Source: an uncultured Porphyromonadaceae bacterium (lineage in GTDB: Bacteria; Bacteroidota; Bacteroidia; Bacteroidales; Paludibacteraceae). From it: a stretch of DNA of 9,625 nucleotides. Position numbers and translations under genes: made by a program. Under the pieces are notes generated by a model. It saw nothing but the letters and a program-made list of their open reading frames with translations. It searched no databases and was not told the origin of the DNA. Below, one piece after another: positions 1 through 7,056 of the stretch (its first letter is position 1; every line of letters starts with the position of its first letter). The DNA lies in contig CALEJM010000072.1 of assembly GCA_937898265.1 (NCBI GenBank), positions 1 through 9,625 on the forward strand, in the 5' to 3' direction.

Positions 1-670
1 CTTGCCAGAGTCGGAATGGCTCAACGATGATGATGTCGAGCAAACCGTCGGTCACCGACGCACCCACCGCAATACGGGCGTTGTTGCCCCATTGGTTGGC
101 GTTGCAAACAGAAATCATGGCGGCAGCTCCTTGCCAACGGACAACGCCGTCAACGATGATGGTATAGTGCTCAGGTACAAAGTCTTTCCACGCCTTAAAA
201 GCTTCGGTGACGTAGGTCCATAGACCCCGTTTGGAGGCGTTTGCAAAGCGGTGGCTTACGATGGCATCGAGTCCCATGCCGCAGGTGCAGAAGAAAGGTT
301 GATTATTGCAGAGGGCGTAGTCCATCGCGACAGTCCGACCGTGGAACACCGTCTGGAGTGCCTGCTCGGGACGTCGACTGATTCCGAGATGTAGTGCCAG
401 TCCGTCGCCGCTGCCACAGGGAACGATGGCGAGTGCCTTGGAGGTGCCGACAAGGGCGCGAGCCACCTCGTTGACCGTGCCGTCGCCGCCCACGGCAACA
501 ACCACGTCGGCCGTCGACTGTGCAGCCAAGTCAACGGCATGACCTGCGTGCTTCGTCTCCAGCACACTACACCCTGCGTCAACATTGTTGAGCTGCCGAA
601 TCATATCAACGATTCGCTGCTTGCTCTTCGTTCCTGCAATCGGATTTACAATGAAATCTATCTGCCTCAT
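1..670 (-). CDS. YegS/BmrU-type diacylglycerol (lipid) kinase, 3' end cut by the window edge
   Basis: The gene reads leftwards from ATG at 670-668 and stays open to position 1, giving 223 residues of a family usually near 300. It starts MRQIDFIVNPIAG, the usual N-terminal nucleotide-binding strand. It then shows GGDGTVNE (61-68), the hallmark of the DAG kinase catalytic domain, PCGSGDG (84-90), GMGLDA (131-136) and TDGLLDI (207-213). Family members are soluble or membrane-associated enzymes that phosphorylate diacylglycerol or related lipids with ATP; the substrate cannot be told from sequence. An in-frame stop lies about 30 bases upstream and no better start lies between. One oddity is Asp at residue 89, where I expect Asn in the usual GSGNGLAR-like motif. 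It is divergent from mraZ and not part of the dcw operon. The family call is secure. Confidence 0.93.
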   Translation of the reverse strand, partial: MRQIDFIVNPIAGTKSKQRIVDMIRQLNNVDAGCSVLETKHAGHAVDLAAQSTADVVVAVGGDGTVNEVARALVGTSKALAIVPCGSGDGLALHLGISRRPEQALQTVFHGRTVAMDYALCNNQPFFCTCGMGLDAIVSHRFANASKRGLWTYVTEAFKAWKDFVPEHYTIIVDGVVRWQGAAAMISVCNANQWGNNARIAVGASVTDGLLDIIIVEPFRLWQ

Positions 671-678
671 TACCTTAC

Positions 679-710
679 TAAAGATATTATACTCTGCGCG
701 TTATCACAAC
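679..710 (-). promoter_or_regulatory. Possible Bacteroidota-type promoter of the lipid kinase gene
   Basis: On the minus strand, TATCTTTA (complement of 679-686) differs at one base from the Bacteroidota -7 consensus TAnnTTTG. GTTG (complement of 707-710) differs at one base from the -33 TTTG and lies 20 bases upstream. This would start transcription only a few bases before the ATG at 670. It is a pattern match with two mismatches, so the call is tentative. Confidence 0.3.
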
Positions 711-882
711 CACTAATCGATGCCACGCATCCTTTGGTTGCCGTTGTGAATCGCGATAGAAAGGGTGTTGAACAACCTGAGAGACCCCTCTTGTCAAACC
801 TGAGATTATCCCAGCAATCTTCCATGAATTATTACAGAATTTGGTTCGTCAACGGGGAGGCTGCACAAAACCTTTGCTGCCG

Positions 883-890
883 CAAAAATA
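883..890 (-). promoter_or_regulatory. Isolated TAnnTTTG word
   Basis: The minus strand reads TATTTTTG here, a full match to the Bacteroidota -7 consensus TAnnTTTG, pointing towards the lipid kinase gene. The nearest upstream TTTG is only about 16 bases away, shorter than the usual spacing of about 19-21, and the leader to the ATG at 670 would be about 200 bases. It could be a distal promoter or chance. Confidence 0.2.
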
Positions 891-1341
891 CAAAGATTTT
901 TCGTATCAAAAGCACCGCGGTGTCCGCCGAATTGCGGGGAGCGGGCAACTTCTCCGCCGTTTTCTGTAAAACCGCTGACTCGCAACAGCATAACATCGGA
1001 GAAAACCGACGAACGGCGCAGCCGAAAGCGAAATTCTGCAACGGCGTGGCTGAATGTCTCGCTGTCAAGTCAAAGTGTGTTGCGACGTAAACATTTCGTG
1101 ATGTCTGAAAGGCTCATCTTTTTCACACATTTAACAGTAGATTTCCAAAAATATGACGTTATGCCTTCCAACGCACTCTTCCACCCCCTTTGCTGGTTAC
1201 CCTAACAACCCCAACCTTGACCCCGTCCGACCTACAAGCTTTATTTAACAGAGAATAAACACGTTACGTCAGTTTTTGCCGTCATCAAAACCAGAAAACA
1301 GGCACCCTCAGCCCCCATTGGAATGGAACATCGTTTTTTTG

Positions 1342-1384
1342 CCCCACCAAGTCACGTTTTCCACAATTTCTTCCCCCACCAAGT
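1342..1384. repeat. Direct repeat CCCCACCAAGT, two copies
   Basis: The 11-base word CCCCACCAAGT occurs at 1342-1352 and again at 1374-1384, with starts 32 bases apart, about three helical turns. The second copy runs into GTGGG and so forms a small perfect hairpin CCCAC-CAA-GTGGG at 1375-1387. Read on the minus strand, each copy contains TGGGG, the core of MraZ boxes. The function is unknown. Confidence 0.55.
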
Positions 1385-1492
1385 GGGTAAAATTGACGAA
1401 ATTTTTAACACACAACGTTTAGTCTGTTGATTATCAACACACAACAACACCCATAGAGGGGCGATTGCCATCACCCTAAAGTTGTGGAAAAC
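1356..1492. repeat. Inverted repeat GTTTTCCACAA / TTGTGGAAAAC
   Basis: GTTTTCCACAA at 1356-1366 and its exact reverse complement at 1482-1492 form an 11-base inverted repeat with a 115-base gap. Each arm contains TTTTCCACA, one base from the general DnaA box TTATCCACA. It could be a pair of protein-binding sites; the gap is too long for a simple hairpin terminator. Confidence 0.45.
1425..1439. promoter_or_regulatory. 15-base palindrome upstream of mraZ
   Basis: TGTTGAT-T-ATCAACA is a perfect 7-base inverted repeat around one central base, the usual shape of a site for a dimeric regulator. Its right half, TTATCAACA (1431-1439), is also one base from the DnaA box. No specific regulator can be named. 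Confidence 0.4.
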
Positions 1493-1530
1493 AAGGGGAA
1501 AAGGGTATGAAAAGCGGTTCGTAAAAAAAT

Positions 1531-1560
1531 TGTGGGGAAATGTGGGGAAAGTGAATGATT
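1531..1560 (+). promoter_or_regulatory. MraZ operator: tandem TGGGG boxes
   Basis: The ten-base unit TGTGGGGAAA is repeated exactly in tandem at 1531-1540 and 1541-1550. This puts TGGGG at 1533-1537 and 1543-1547, five bases apart. MraZ in other bacteria is known to bind direct TGGG(N) repeats with five-base spacers upstream of its own gene, so the match in word, spacing and place is close. A third repeat at 1551-1560 is degenerate. A weaker phased pair, TGGAA (1485-1489) and GGGGA (1495-1499), lies upstream. MraZ would then control its own operon from here; whether it represses or activates cannot be read from sequence. Confidence 0.72.
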
Positions 1561-1594
1561 TGTACTAATTTTACATCGCAAAAAATTCAGACTC

Positions 1595-2050
1595 ATGTTC
1601 GTAGGAAAAATTGAAGCCAAAACAGACGCCAAGGGACGTGTTTTCGTTCCAGCCACCATGCGCCGCCAGCTTGCTGACGACAGCATCGTGATGCGTCGCG
1701 ACCCCAACAGACGCTGTCTGGTGCTCTTCCCTACCGACGTTTTTGAACGCAAAGCACAAGAGATGATGACCCGCCTCGACACCGAGTGGAATCCACAAGA
1801 CCAACAACTGCTCATGGAGTTCACCGCCGACGTTGAGATGATGCCTATCGATGCTCAGGGTCGCATCCTCCTCAACAAGGGCAACCTCGACTACCTCGGC
1901 GGTCAAGGCACCACACTCCTCTTCGTAGGCATGATGGACCGCATCATGGTGTGGGACGCAGAGACCTTTGCCGACCAACGCATGGATGCCAACGCCTTTG
2001 CACAAGCACTCAACGAACGCATGGGAAGACACGAAGCCAACAACCAGTAA
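1595..2050 (+). CDS. mraZ: Transcriptional regulator MraZ
   Basis: This 151-residue protein has the normal family length. It has two SpoVT-AbrB-like halves, each with the DxxGR signature: DAKGR at 11-15 (followed by VFVPATMR) and DAQGR at 86-90. MraZ proteins assemble into ring-shaped oligomers and bind repeats upstream of their own gene, controlling the dcw cluster. The start is set by the conserved MFVGKIE opening. The leader is A-rich (CGCAAAAAATTCAG) and lacks a Shine-Dalgarno sequence, as is usual in Bacteroidota. It is the first gene of the operon and stands 48 bases after the tandem TGGGG repeats that are its likely target. Its stop is nine bases before rsmH. Confidence 0.97.
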   Translation: MFVGKIEAKTDAKGRVFVPATMRRQLADDSIVMRRDPNRRCLVLFPTDVFERKAQEMMTRLDTEWNPQDQQLLMEFTADVEMMPIDAQGRILLNKGNLDYLGGQGTTLLFVGMMDRIMVWDAETFADQRMDANAFAQALNERMGRHEANNQ

Positions 2051-2059
2051 GCAACAGCC

Positions 2060-2983
2060 ATGACCAACGAGACCAACACACCAACCTACCACGTGCCAGT
2101 GATGCTGAACGAGACGCTTGACGCCCTCGACATCCAGCCCAACGGCATCTATGTTGATGTGACCTTTGGCGGCGGCGGACACTCCAACGCCATTCTCCAA
2201 CGTCTCGGCAAAGAAGGACACCTCTACAGCTTCGACCAAGATACCGACGTATACGGACACCTCCCACAGGACAACCGCTTCACGTTCGTTCACGGCAACT
2301 TCCGCTTCGTCCGCAACTTCCTCCGCTACCATGGCGTAGAGAAGATTGACGGTCTGCTCGCCGACCTCGGCGTCTCCAGCCATCACTTCGACGACGAGGA
2401 ACGCGGCTTCTCATTCCGCTTCGACGGTCCACTCGACATGCGCATGAACCAATGGGCCACACAGACCGCCGCCACCGTGGTCAACACCTACGAGACGGAG
2501 GCACTCACCACCATGTTCCGCACCTATGGCGAGCTCTCGCAAGCCAACCGCATCGCACAACGCCTCACCACGGCTCGTGCCAACCAACCCATAGAGACCA
2601 TCGGTCAACTCTTGGAAATCGTCAAACCCCTCATCTCGCCCAAACACGAGAAGAAGGAACTGGCACAACTCTTCCAGGCACTCCGCATCGAGGTCAACCA
2701 CGAACTGAGGGCTCTTGAGTCGCTGCTCAACGCCCTCCCAACAATTCTCAAGCCCGAGGGCAAAGCCGTATTCCTCACCTACCACTCGTTGGAAGATCGC
2801 ATGGTGAAGAACTTCTTCAAGAGCGGCAACGTCGAGGGCAAGGTAGAAAAAGACTTCTACGGTCGCGTCATCGCCCCAATGAAGGCCATCGGCAAACAAC
2901 AGGCAGCCTCCGACGAAGAGCAACAAGCCAACCCACGATCACGCAGCGCCCGACTCCGCGTTGGCGCACTCAACAACGACTAA
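2060..2983 (+). CDS. rsmH: 16S rRNA (cytosine(1402)-N(4))-methyltransferase RsmH
   Basis: The product (307 residues; old name MraW) transfers a methyl group from S-adenosylmethionine to N4 of C1402 in the decoding centre of 16S rRNA. Motifs in order are HVPVML (11-16), the SAM-binding DVTFGGGGHS (33-42), the acidic FDQD after strand 2 (58-61), LADLGVSS (100-107), RGFSFR..GPLDMRM (115-129), QALRIEVN (206-213), YHSLEDR (241-247) and the basic tail SRSARLR (294-300). The helical insert between about 135 and 215 is typical. The length is normal. It starts nine bases after mraZ, so the two are probably co-transcribed, as in most bacteria. Confidence 0.97.
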   Translation: MTNETNTPTYHVPVMLNETLDALDIQPNGIYVDVTFGGGGHSNAILQRLGKEGHLYSFDQDTDVYGHLPQDNRFTFVHGNFRFVRNFLRYHGVEKIDGLLADLGVSSHHFDDEERGFSFRFDGPLDMRMNQWATQTAATVVNTYETEALTTMFRTYGELSQANRIAQRLTTARANQPIETIGQLLEIVKPLISPKHEKKELAQLFQALRIEVNHELRALESLLNALPTILKPEGKAVFLTYHSLEDRMVKNFFKSGNVEGKVEKDFYGRVIAPMKAIGKQQAASDEEQQANPRSRSARLRVGALNND

Positions 2984-3007
2984 ACCCACAACACAATAAC
3001 AACAACT

Positions 3008-3385
3008 ATGAAATTCTTCAAAAGAAAAACCGAACCGCAAGAAGAGCAGCAGAACGGCAAAGAGCGCAAGTTCGACGGCGAAGCCTTCAGTCGCGTGATG
3101 AACGGCGAGATCCTCATCTCCGACGGCATGCGCAAGCACTTCCCCTACATCTTCTTCTGCTTCATCCTTGCCATGGCCTACATCAACAACAGCTACACCT
3201 ACGAGCAGAACATCAGCGAGCGCCAGAAACTGCAGGAGATTGCCACCGACATGAAGTATCGCCACACCGACATCCAGGCGAAACTGACCACCAAGGGACA
3301 ACGCAACCAACTGCTCCAAAACCTTGAGGAACTCGGCAGCACCGTAGGCAACGCACAGACACAGCCCATCATCATCAAAAAATAA
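3008..3385 (+). CDS. ftsL: FtsL-like division protein
   Basis: This is a 125-residue bitopic membrane protein. It has a charged cytoplasmic N-terminus (1-43, KFFKRK at the start), one membrane segment at about 45-60 (FPYIFFCFILAMAYIN), then a polar helix at about 65-110 that is likely coiled coil. This layout, and its place between rsmH and ftsI, match FtsL. In the division machinery FtsL pairs with FtsB/DivIC and activates the FtsW-FtsI synthase. FtsL is poorly conserved in sequence, so the call rests on topology and gene position. The start follows an A/C-rich leader (ACAACAACT) 24 bases after rsmH. Confidence 0.85.
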   Translation: MKFFKRKTEPQEEQQNGKERKFDGEAFSRVMNGEILISDGMRKHFPYIFFCFILAMAYINNSYTYEQNISERQKLQEIATDMKYRHTDIQAKLTTKGQRNQLLQNLEELGSTVGNAQTQPIIIKK

Positions 3386-3443
3386 ATCTACCCAGGCCCC
3401 CTGACACAACAATTTTACTAACATCAAAAACGCCACAAACACC

Positions 3444-5528
3444 ATGCGCAAATTCGTACTATACGCCATCTTCGTAGCCATAGTCACCGCTTTCATCTCC
3501 TTCACCGTCAAGATTATCTATATCCAGACCGCTGAATACGATGCTTGGAAAGCAACGGCCGACCGCTACAGAGCCTCCGACAAAGAGATTCCTGCTCAGC
3601 GCGGCGACATCCTGTCGTCCGACGGGCAGATTCTCGCCACGTCGATGCCCTACTACAAACTCATGATGGACATGCGCACAGAGTACCTGAAGGACAAAGA
3701 GGGCAAGCACTTCTACGACAACGTCGACTCGCTGGCCATCTGCCTTGCCAACTTCTTCGGCGAGCGCTCCGTCAGCGAATACCGCAACTACCTCGTCGCA
3801 GGCTTCAAAAACGGTAAAGCCGAACTCCCCATCGCACGCCGCGCCGTAAGCTATATGGAGATGAAAGAGGTGCGCACCTGGCCACTCTTCCGACTCCCAA
3901 CCTACCAAAGCGGTCTGCTCACCAAAGAGATCAACATACGCATCAACCCCTTCTACCCACTCGGACAACGCTCCATCGGCACCATGTACAAAGACATGGA
4001 GATGGGCGGCTCTGCCGGCGTTGAACTCGCCTTCGACTCACTGCTCCGCGGCGAGCCAGGCCTCATGCTTGCCAACAAGATGATTGCCGAACACGCCAAG
4101 AAAGGTGCCGATGTGGTGATGACCCTCGACATGACCATCCAGGAGACCGCAGCCCTCGCTCTCCGCCAAGGCATGATTGACGCCTTTGCCGACAAAGGTT
4201 GCCTCATCCTCATGGAGACCAAGACGGGCGAAATCAAGGCGTGCGTCAACTTGCAGAAAAGAGGAGAAGACGAATATGTCGAAGCACAGAACTTCGCACT
4301 GACCGAGGCGATGCCACCAGGCTCCACCTTCAAGACCGTCTCCATGCTCGTTGCCCTGGAAGACGGCAAGGTACACCCTAACGACTCCGTCGACACCTAT
4401 CAGGGTTCGTGCAACCTCTACGGCCACACCATCCGCGACTCCCACGCCGTCGGCAAAGTGTCGGCTGCCGGCGTTATCGCCACCTCGTCGAACGTGGGCA
4501 CCGCTCTCCTCATCGACCGCGCCTACCACAACAACCCAGGCTACTACGTCGACCTCGTGCATAAGACCTGCATCCAAGAACCTATGGTAGGCATCGGCAT
4601 CAACGGCGTTGGCATACCAGATATCCGCAACCCGAAGCACAAGGACAAGAACGACAAGCGCCATTGGTCGCCATTCTCACTGGGGGTGATGTCGTTCGGC
4701 TACGAGACCACCGTGCCACCAATCTATATGGTCCGTTTCTACAACGCCATCGCCAACCACGGCGTGATGGTCGACCCTAAGTTCGTGAGAGAGCTCCGCC
4801 AAAACGGTAAGGTGGTCAAGACCTTCGAGACCAAGGTCATCAACCCCGCCATCTGCTCCGAGAAGACCCTCCAGGAAATTACCGAGATGCTCAAGATGGT
4901 GGTGAACGACAAACACGGCACCGGCTACGGACTGGTGCGCTCCCCATACGTGGAGATTGCCGGCAAGACCGGTACGTCTACCGACCAACGCAAAGGCTAT
5001 ACGGGCAACTACGCTTCGTTCTGCGGCTTCTTCCCTGCCGACAATCCGCAATACACCATGTACGTAATGATGCATGGTCACCGCATCTTCGGTAATCAGA
5101 GCGGACGCGTGTTCCGCGAGGTGGCAGAGAGCGTCTATGCCGACCACGGCGGCGTCAAGGAGGTGAGTCAGATGCGCGACACCCTCCACACCCCTTCACC
5201 CGTGGTGAAAGGCGGACGCTACAACGCTGCCAGCCACGTGATGAACCAACTCTCCATCAACGCCAACAGAGACTCCGTCAAAGAGACCGCCTCTTGGGTG
5301 AAGTCGAAGATTGACTCCACCGGACTCCAGATATTCTCCTACGACTGGGAAGACGATAAAGTGCCCGACGTCATCGGCATGGGCGCCAACGACGCCGTCT
5401 TCATGCTGGAGAACTCCGGACTGAGAGTGAAGATTCATGGCTATGGTGCCGTAGTCAGTCAGAGCATCGCCCCAGGACAGAAGGTTGTCAAGGGACAGAC
5501 CATCGAACTCACCCTCAAAAACAAATAA
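3444..5528 (+). CDS. ftsI: Penicillin-binding protein 2/FtsI-type peptidoglycan transpeptidase with PASTA domain
   Basis: This class B penicillin-binding protein (694 residues) is the septal DD-transpeptidase that cross-links new peptidoglycan with FtsW. It has one N-terminal membrane anchor (about 4-27) and a pedestal/dimerisation region starting near the conserved R53-G54-D55. The transpeptidase domain runs from about 225 to 575. Its catalytic motifs are complete: S294-T-F-K297 (acyl-enzyme serine), S348-S-N350 and K508-T-G-T511. A PASTA domain occupies about 640-694 (VPDVIGM... ending in IELTLKNK). A terminal PASTA is usual in Bacteroidota FtsI but absent from E. coli FtsI. It stands 58 bases after ftsL and 39 before murE. 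It acts on the periplasmic side. Confidence 0.95.
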   Translation: MRKFVLYAIFVAIVTAFISFTVKIIYIQTAEYDAWKATADRYRASDKEIPAQRGDILSSDGQILATSMPYYKLMMDMRTEYLKDKEGKHFYDNVDSLAICLANFFGERSVSEYRNYLVAGFKNGKAELPIARRAVSYMEMKEVRTWPLFRLPTYQSGLLTKEINIRINPFYPLGQRSIGTMYKDMEMGGSAGVELAFDSLLRGEPGLMLANKMIAEHAKKGADVVMTLDMTIQETAALALRQGMIDAFADKGCLILMETKTGEIKACVNLQKRGEDEYVEAQNFALTEAMPPGSTFKTVSMLVALEDGKVHPNDSVDTYQGSCNLYGHTIRDSHAVGKVSAAGVIATSSNVGTALLIDRAYHNNPGYYVDLVHKTCIQEPMVGIGINGVGIPDIRNPKHKDKNDKRHWSPFSLGVMSFGYETTVPPIYMVRFYNAIANHGVMVDPKFVRELRQNGKVVKTFETKVINPAICSEKTLQEITEMLKMVVNDKHGTGYGLVRSPYVEIAGKTGTSTDQRKGYTGNYASFCGFFPADNPQYTMYVMMHGHRIFGNQSGRVFREVAESVYADHGGVKEVSQMRDTLHTPSPVVKGGRYNAASHVMNQLSINANRDSVKETASWVKSKIDSTGLQIFSYDWEDDKVPDVIGMGANDAVFMLENSGLRVKIHGYGAVVSQSIAPGQKVVKGQTIELTLKNK

Positions 5529-5536
5529 CAGCATAC

Positions 5537-5550
5537 TATAATATATTATA
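5537..5550. promoter_or_regulatory. AT-only palindrome between ftsI and murE
   Basis: TATAATATATTATA is a perfect 14-base palindrome in the 39-base ftsI-murE gap, within otherwise GC-rich DNA. It has no GC stem or T-run, so it is not a typical terminator. It could melt easily and mark an internal promoter or translation-start region; no consensus TAnnTTTG is present. Its role is unknown. Confidence 0.35.
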
Positions 5551-5567
5551 TATCTCGCTTCAGTATC

Positions 5568-7031
5568 ATGACTTTAGAAACTCTTCTCGCTGGCGTTGAT
5601 GTGGTAACACTCCACGGCAGCAACATCGAGGTAACCAATATACAGTTTGACTCCCGCAAGGTGGGCGAAGGCTCACTCTTTGTGGCAGAGAAAGGTGTGG
5701 CAGTTGACGGACACAACTACATCGCAAGTGCGGTGGAGCGTGGCGCCGTTGCTGTGGTGTGCGAGCACGCACCCGAAGGACTTGAGGAGCGCGTTGCCGT
5801 TGTCGTCGTGAAGAACTCTGCTGAAGCACTCGGCCGTATCGCTGCCAACTTCTACGGCAACCCTTCACGTCGACTGCAACTCGTTGGCGTGACAGGCACC
5901 AACGGCAAGACCACCATCGCCACCCTGCTCTACAAGATGGCACGCAAGATGGGCTACAAAGCCGGACTCCTCTCCACCGTATGCAACTACGTTGACGAGC
6001 GTATGGTCCCTTCCACCCACACCACTCCCGATGCCGTCAGCCTCAACGCCCTGTTGAGCGAGATGGTGGAGTGCGGCTGCGAATATGCGTTTATGGAGGT
6101 AAGTTCACACGCTGCCGACCAACGCCGCATCGATGGTCTCTACTTCGTGGGCGGTCTGTTCACCAACCTGACCCGCGACCACATGGACTACCACCTCACC
6201 GTCGACAACTACCTGCGCGCCAAGAAGCGCTTCTTCGATATGCTCCCTTCCGAGGCGTTTGCCCTCACCAACCTCGACGACAAGAACGGTATGGTGATGC
6301 TGCAAAACACCAAGGCCACCAAGCAGACCTACGCCATCGCCACGATGGCCGACTTCAAAGCCACCATCCTTGACAGCTCGTTTGAAGGCATGCAACTCAA
6401 TATCGACGGCAACGAGGTGTTCGTTCCGCTCGTTGGTCGCTTCAACGCCTCCAACCTCATGGCGGTCTATGGCGCATCGCTCCTCCTCGGCTTCAAGAAA
6501 GAGGAGGTGCTCGTGGCACTCTCTACCCTCCAACCTGTGGTAGGACGATTCTCCACCATCCAGGCTCCTGAGGGCTATACCGCTATCGTCGACTACGCCC
6601 ACACACCAGACGCCGTGGTCAACGTCATCAACACCATCAACGACATCCGCTCCATCGACAGCAACCTCATCACCGTGGTGGGCTGCGGCGGCAACCGCGA
6701 CAAAGGCAAACGTCCTATCATGGCAAAAGAGGCTATGAAAGGTTCCGACCAACTCATCCTCACCAGCGACAACCCTCGCGACGAGGAGCCAGAGGACATC
6801 CTCAACGACATGATGGCGGGTCTCACCCCTTCGGAGCAGCAACGTGCCCTATGCATCGTGTCGCGCCGCGAAGCCATCAAGACCGCCTGTCGCATGGCAC
6901 GCCGAGGCGACGTCATCCTCGTTGCCGGCAAGGGTCACGAAGACTACCAGATCATCAAGGGTGTGAAACACCACTTCGACGACCGCGAAGAGCTGATGAA
7001 CGCCATGGGTATTCAACAAGACAACAAATAA
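5568..7031 (+). CDS. murE: UDP-N-acetylmuramoyl-L-alanyl-D-glutamate--2,6-diaminopimelate ligase MurE
   Basis: This cytoplasmic ATP-dependent ligase (487 residues, normal length) adds the third amino acid of the peptidoglycan stem peptide. It carries the ATP loop GTNGKTT (110-116), STHTTPD (149-155) which contacts UDP-MurNAc-dipeptide, EVSSHA (177-182), K219 in RAKK as the likely carbamylated lysine, VDYAHTPD (341-348), DNPR (401-404) and GKGHE (454-458). DNPR with GKGHE is the known signature for meso-diaminopimelate as substrate, against lysine, so the wall is predicted to be DAP type. The start at MTLETLL gives the usual N-terminal domain. It lies between ftsI and mraY on the same strand. 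Confidence 0.97.
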   Translation: MTLETLLAGVDVVTLHGSNIEVTNIQFDSRKVGEGSLFVAEKGVAVDGHNYIASAVERGAVAVVCEHAPEGLEERVAVVVVKNSAEALGRIAANFYGNPSRRLQLVGVTGTNGKTTIATLLYKMARKMGYKAGLLSTVCNYVDERMVPSTHTTPDAVSLNALLSEMVECGCEYAFMEVSSHAADQRRIDGLYFVGGLFTNLTRDHMDYHLTVDNYLRAKKRFFDMLPSEAFALTNLDDKNGMVMLQNTKATKQTYAIATMADFKATILDSSFEGMQLNIDGNEVFVPLVGRFNASNLMAVYGASLLLGFKKEEVLVALSTLQPVVGRFSTIQAPEGYTAIVDYAHTPDAVVNVINTINDIRSIDSNLITVVGCGGNRDKGKRPIMAKEAMKGSDQLILTSDNPRDEEPEDILNDMMAGLTPSEQQRALCIVSRREAIKTACRMARRGDVILVAGKGHEDYQIIKGVKHHFDDREELMNAMGIQQDNK

Positions 7032-7056
7032 TAGACTAAAACATAATTAGGTAACG

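Larger units (their letters stand above)
671..1594. other. Long non-coding region between divergent genes
   Basis: There are 924 bases between the lipid kinase start and mraZ. An open frame at 539-1090 (+) covers part of it, but it lies antisense to the kinase gene and its translation looks like no known fold. The left half (about 835-1110) is GC-rich with short inverted repeats: AAAAAT/ATTTTT (884-889 and 896-901), TTCTCCG/CGGAGAA (950-956 and 997-1003), GTTTT/AAAAC (959-963 and 968-972) and CAGCC/GGCTG (1019-1023 and 1048-1052). The stretch 1160-1260 is pyrimidine-rich with C runs and no recognisable feature. The part 1300-1594 holds the repeats, palindrome and MraZ boxes listed separately. 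I see no tRNA, rRNA, riboswitch or CRISPR. Confidence 0.7.

Noticed and set aside
832..1068. Minus-strand open frames of 61 and 78 codons
   Set aside because: They overlap each other in two frames, have no recognisable domain and look like translated intergenic sequence; treated as part of the possible dispersed element.
539..1090. 183-codon open frame on the plus strand
   Set aside because: Its first part is antisense to the clearly real lipid kinase gene; the translation is rich in Cys, Asn and Arg without any domain, and its start has no supporting context.
1153..1248. 31-codon frame starting MTLCLPTHSS
   Set aside because: Short, proline-rich because of the C-rich DNA, and without homology that I recognise.
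1566..1573. TAATTTTA as the mraZ -7 promoter element
   Set aside because: One base from TAnnTTTG, but no TTTG-like element lies at the right distance upstream, so it was not listed as a feature.
3386..3443. Possible terminator in the ftsL-ftsI gap
   Set aside because: The gap has a C-rich stretch but no stem followed by a T-run; the genes are probably co-transcribed.
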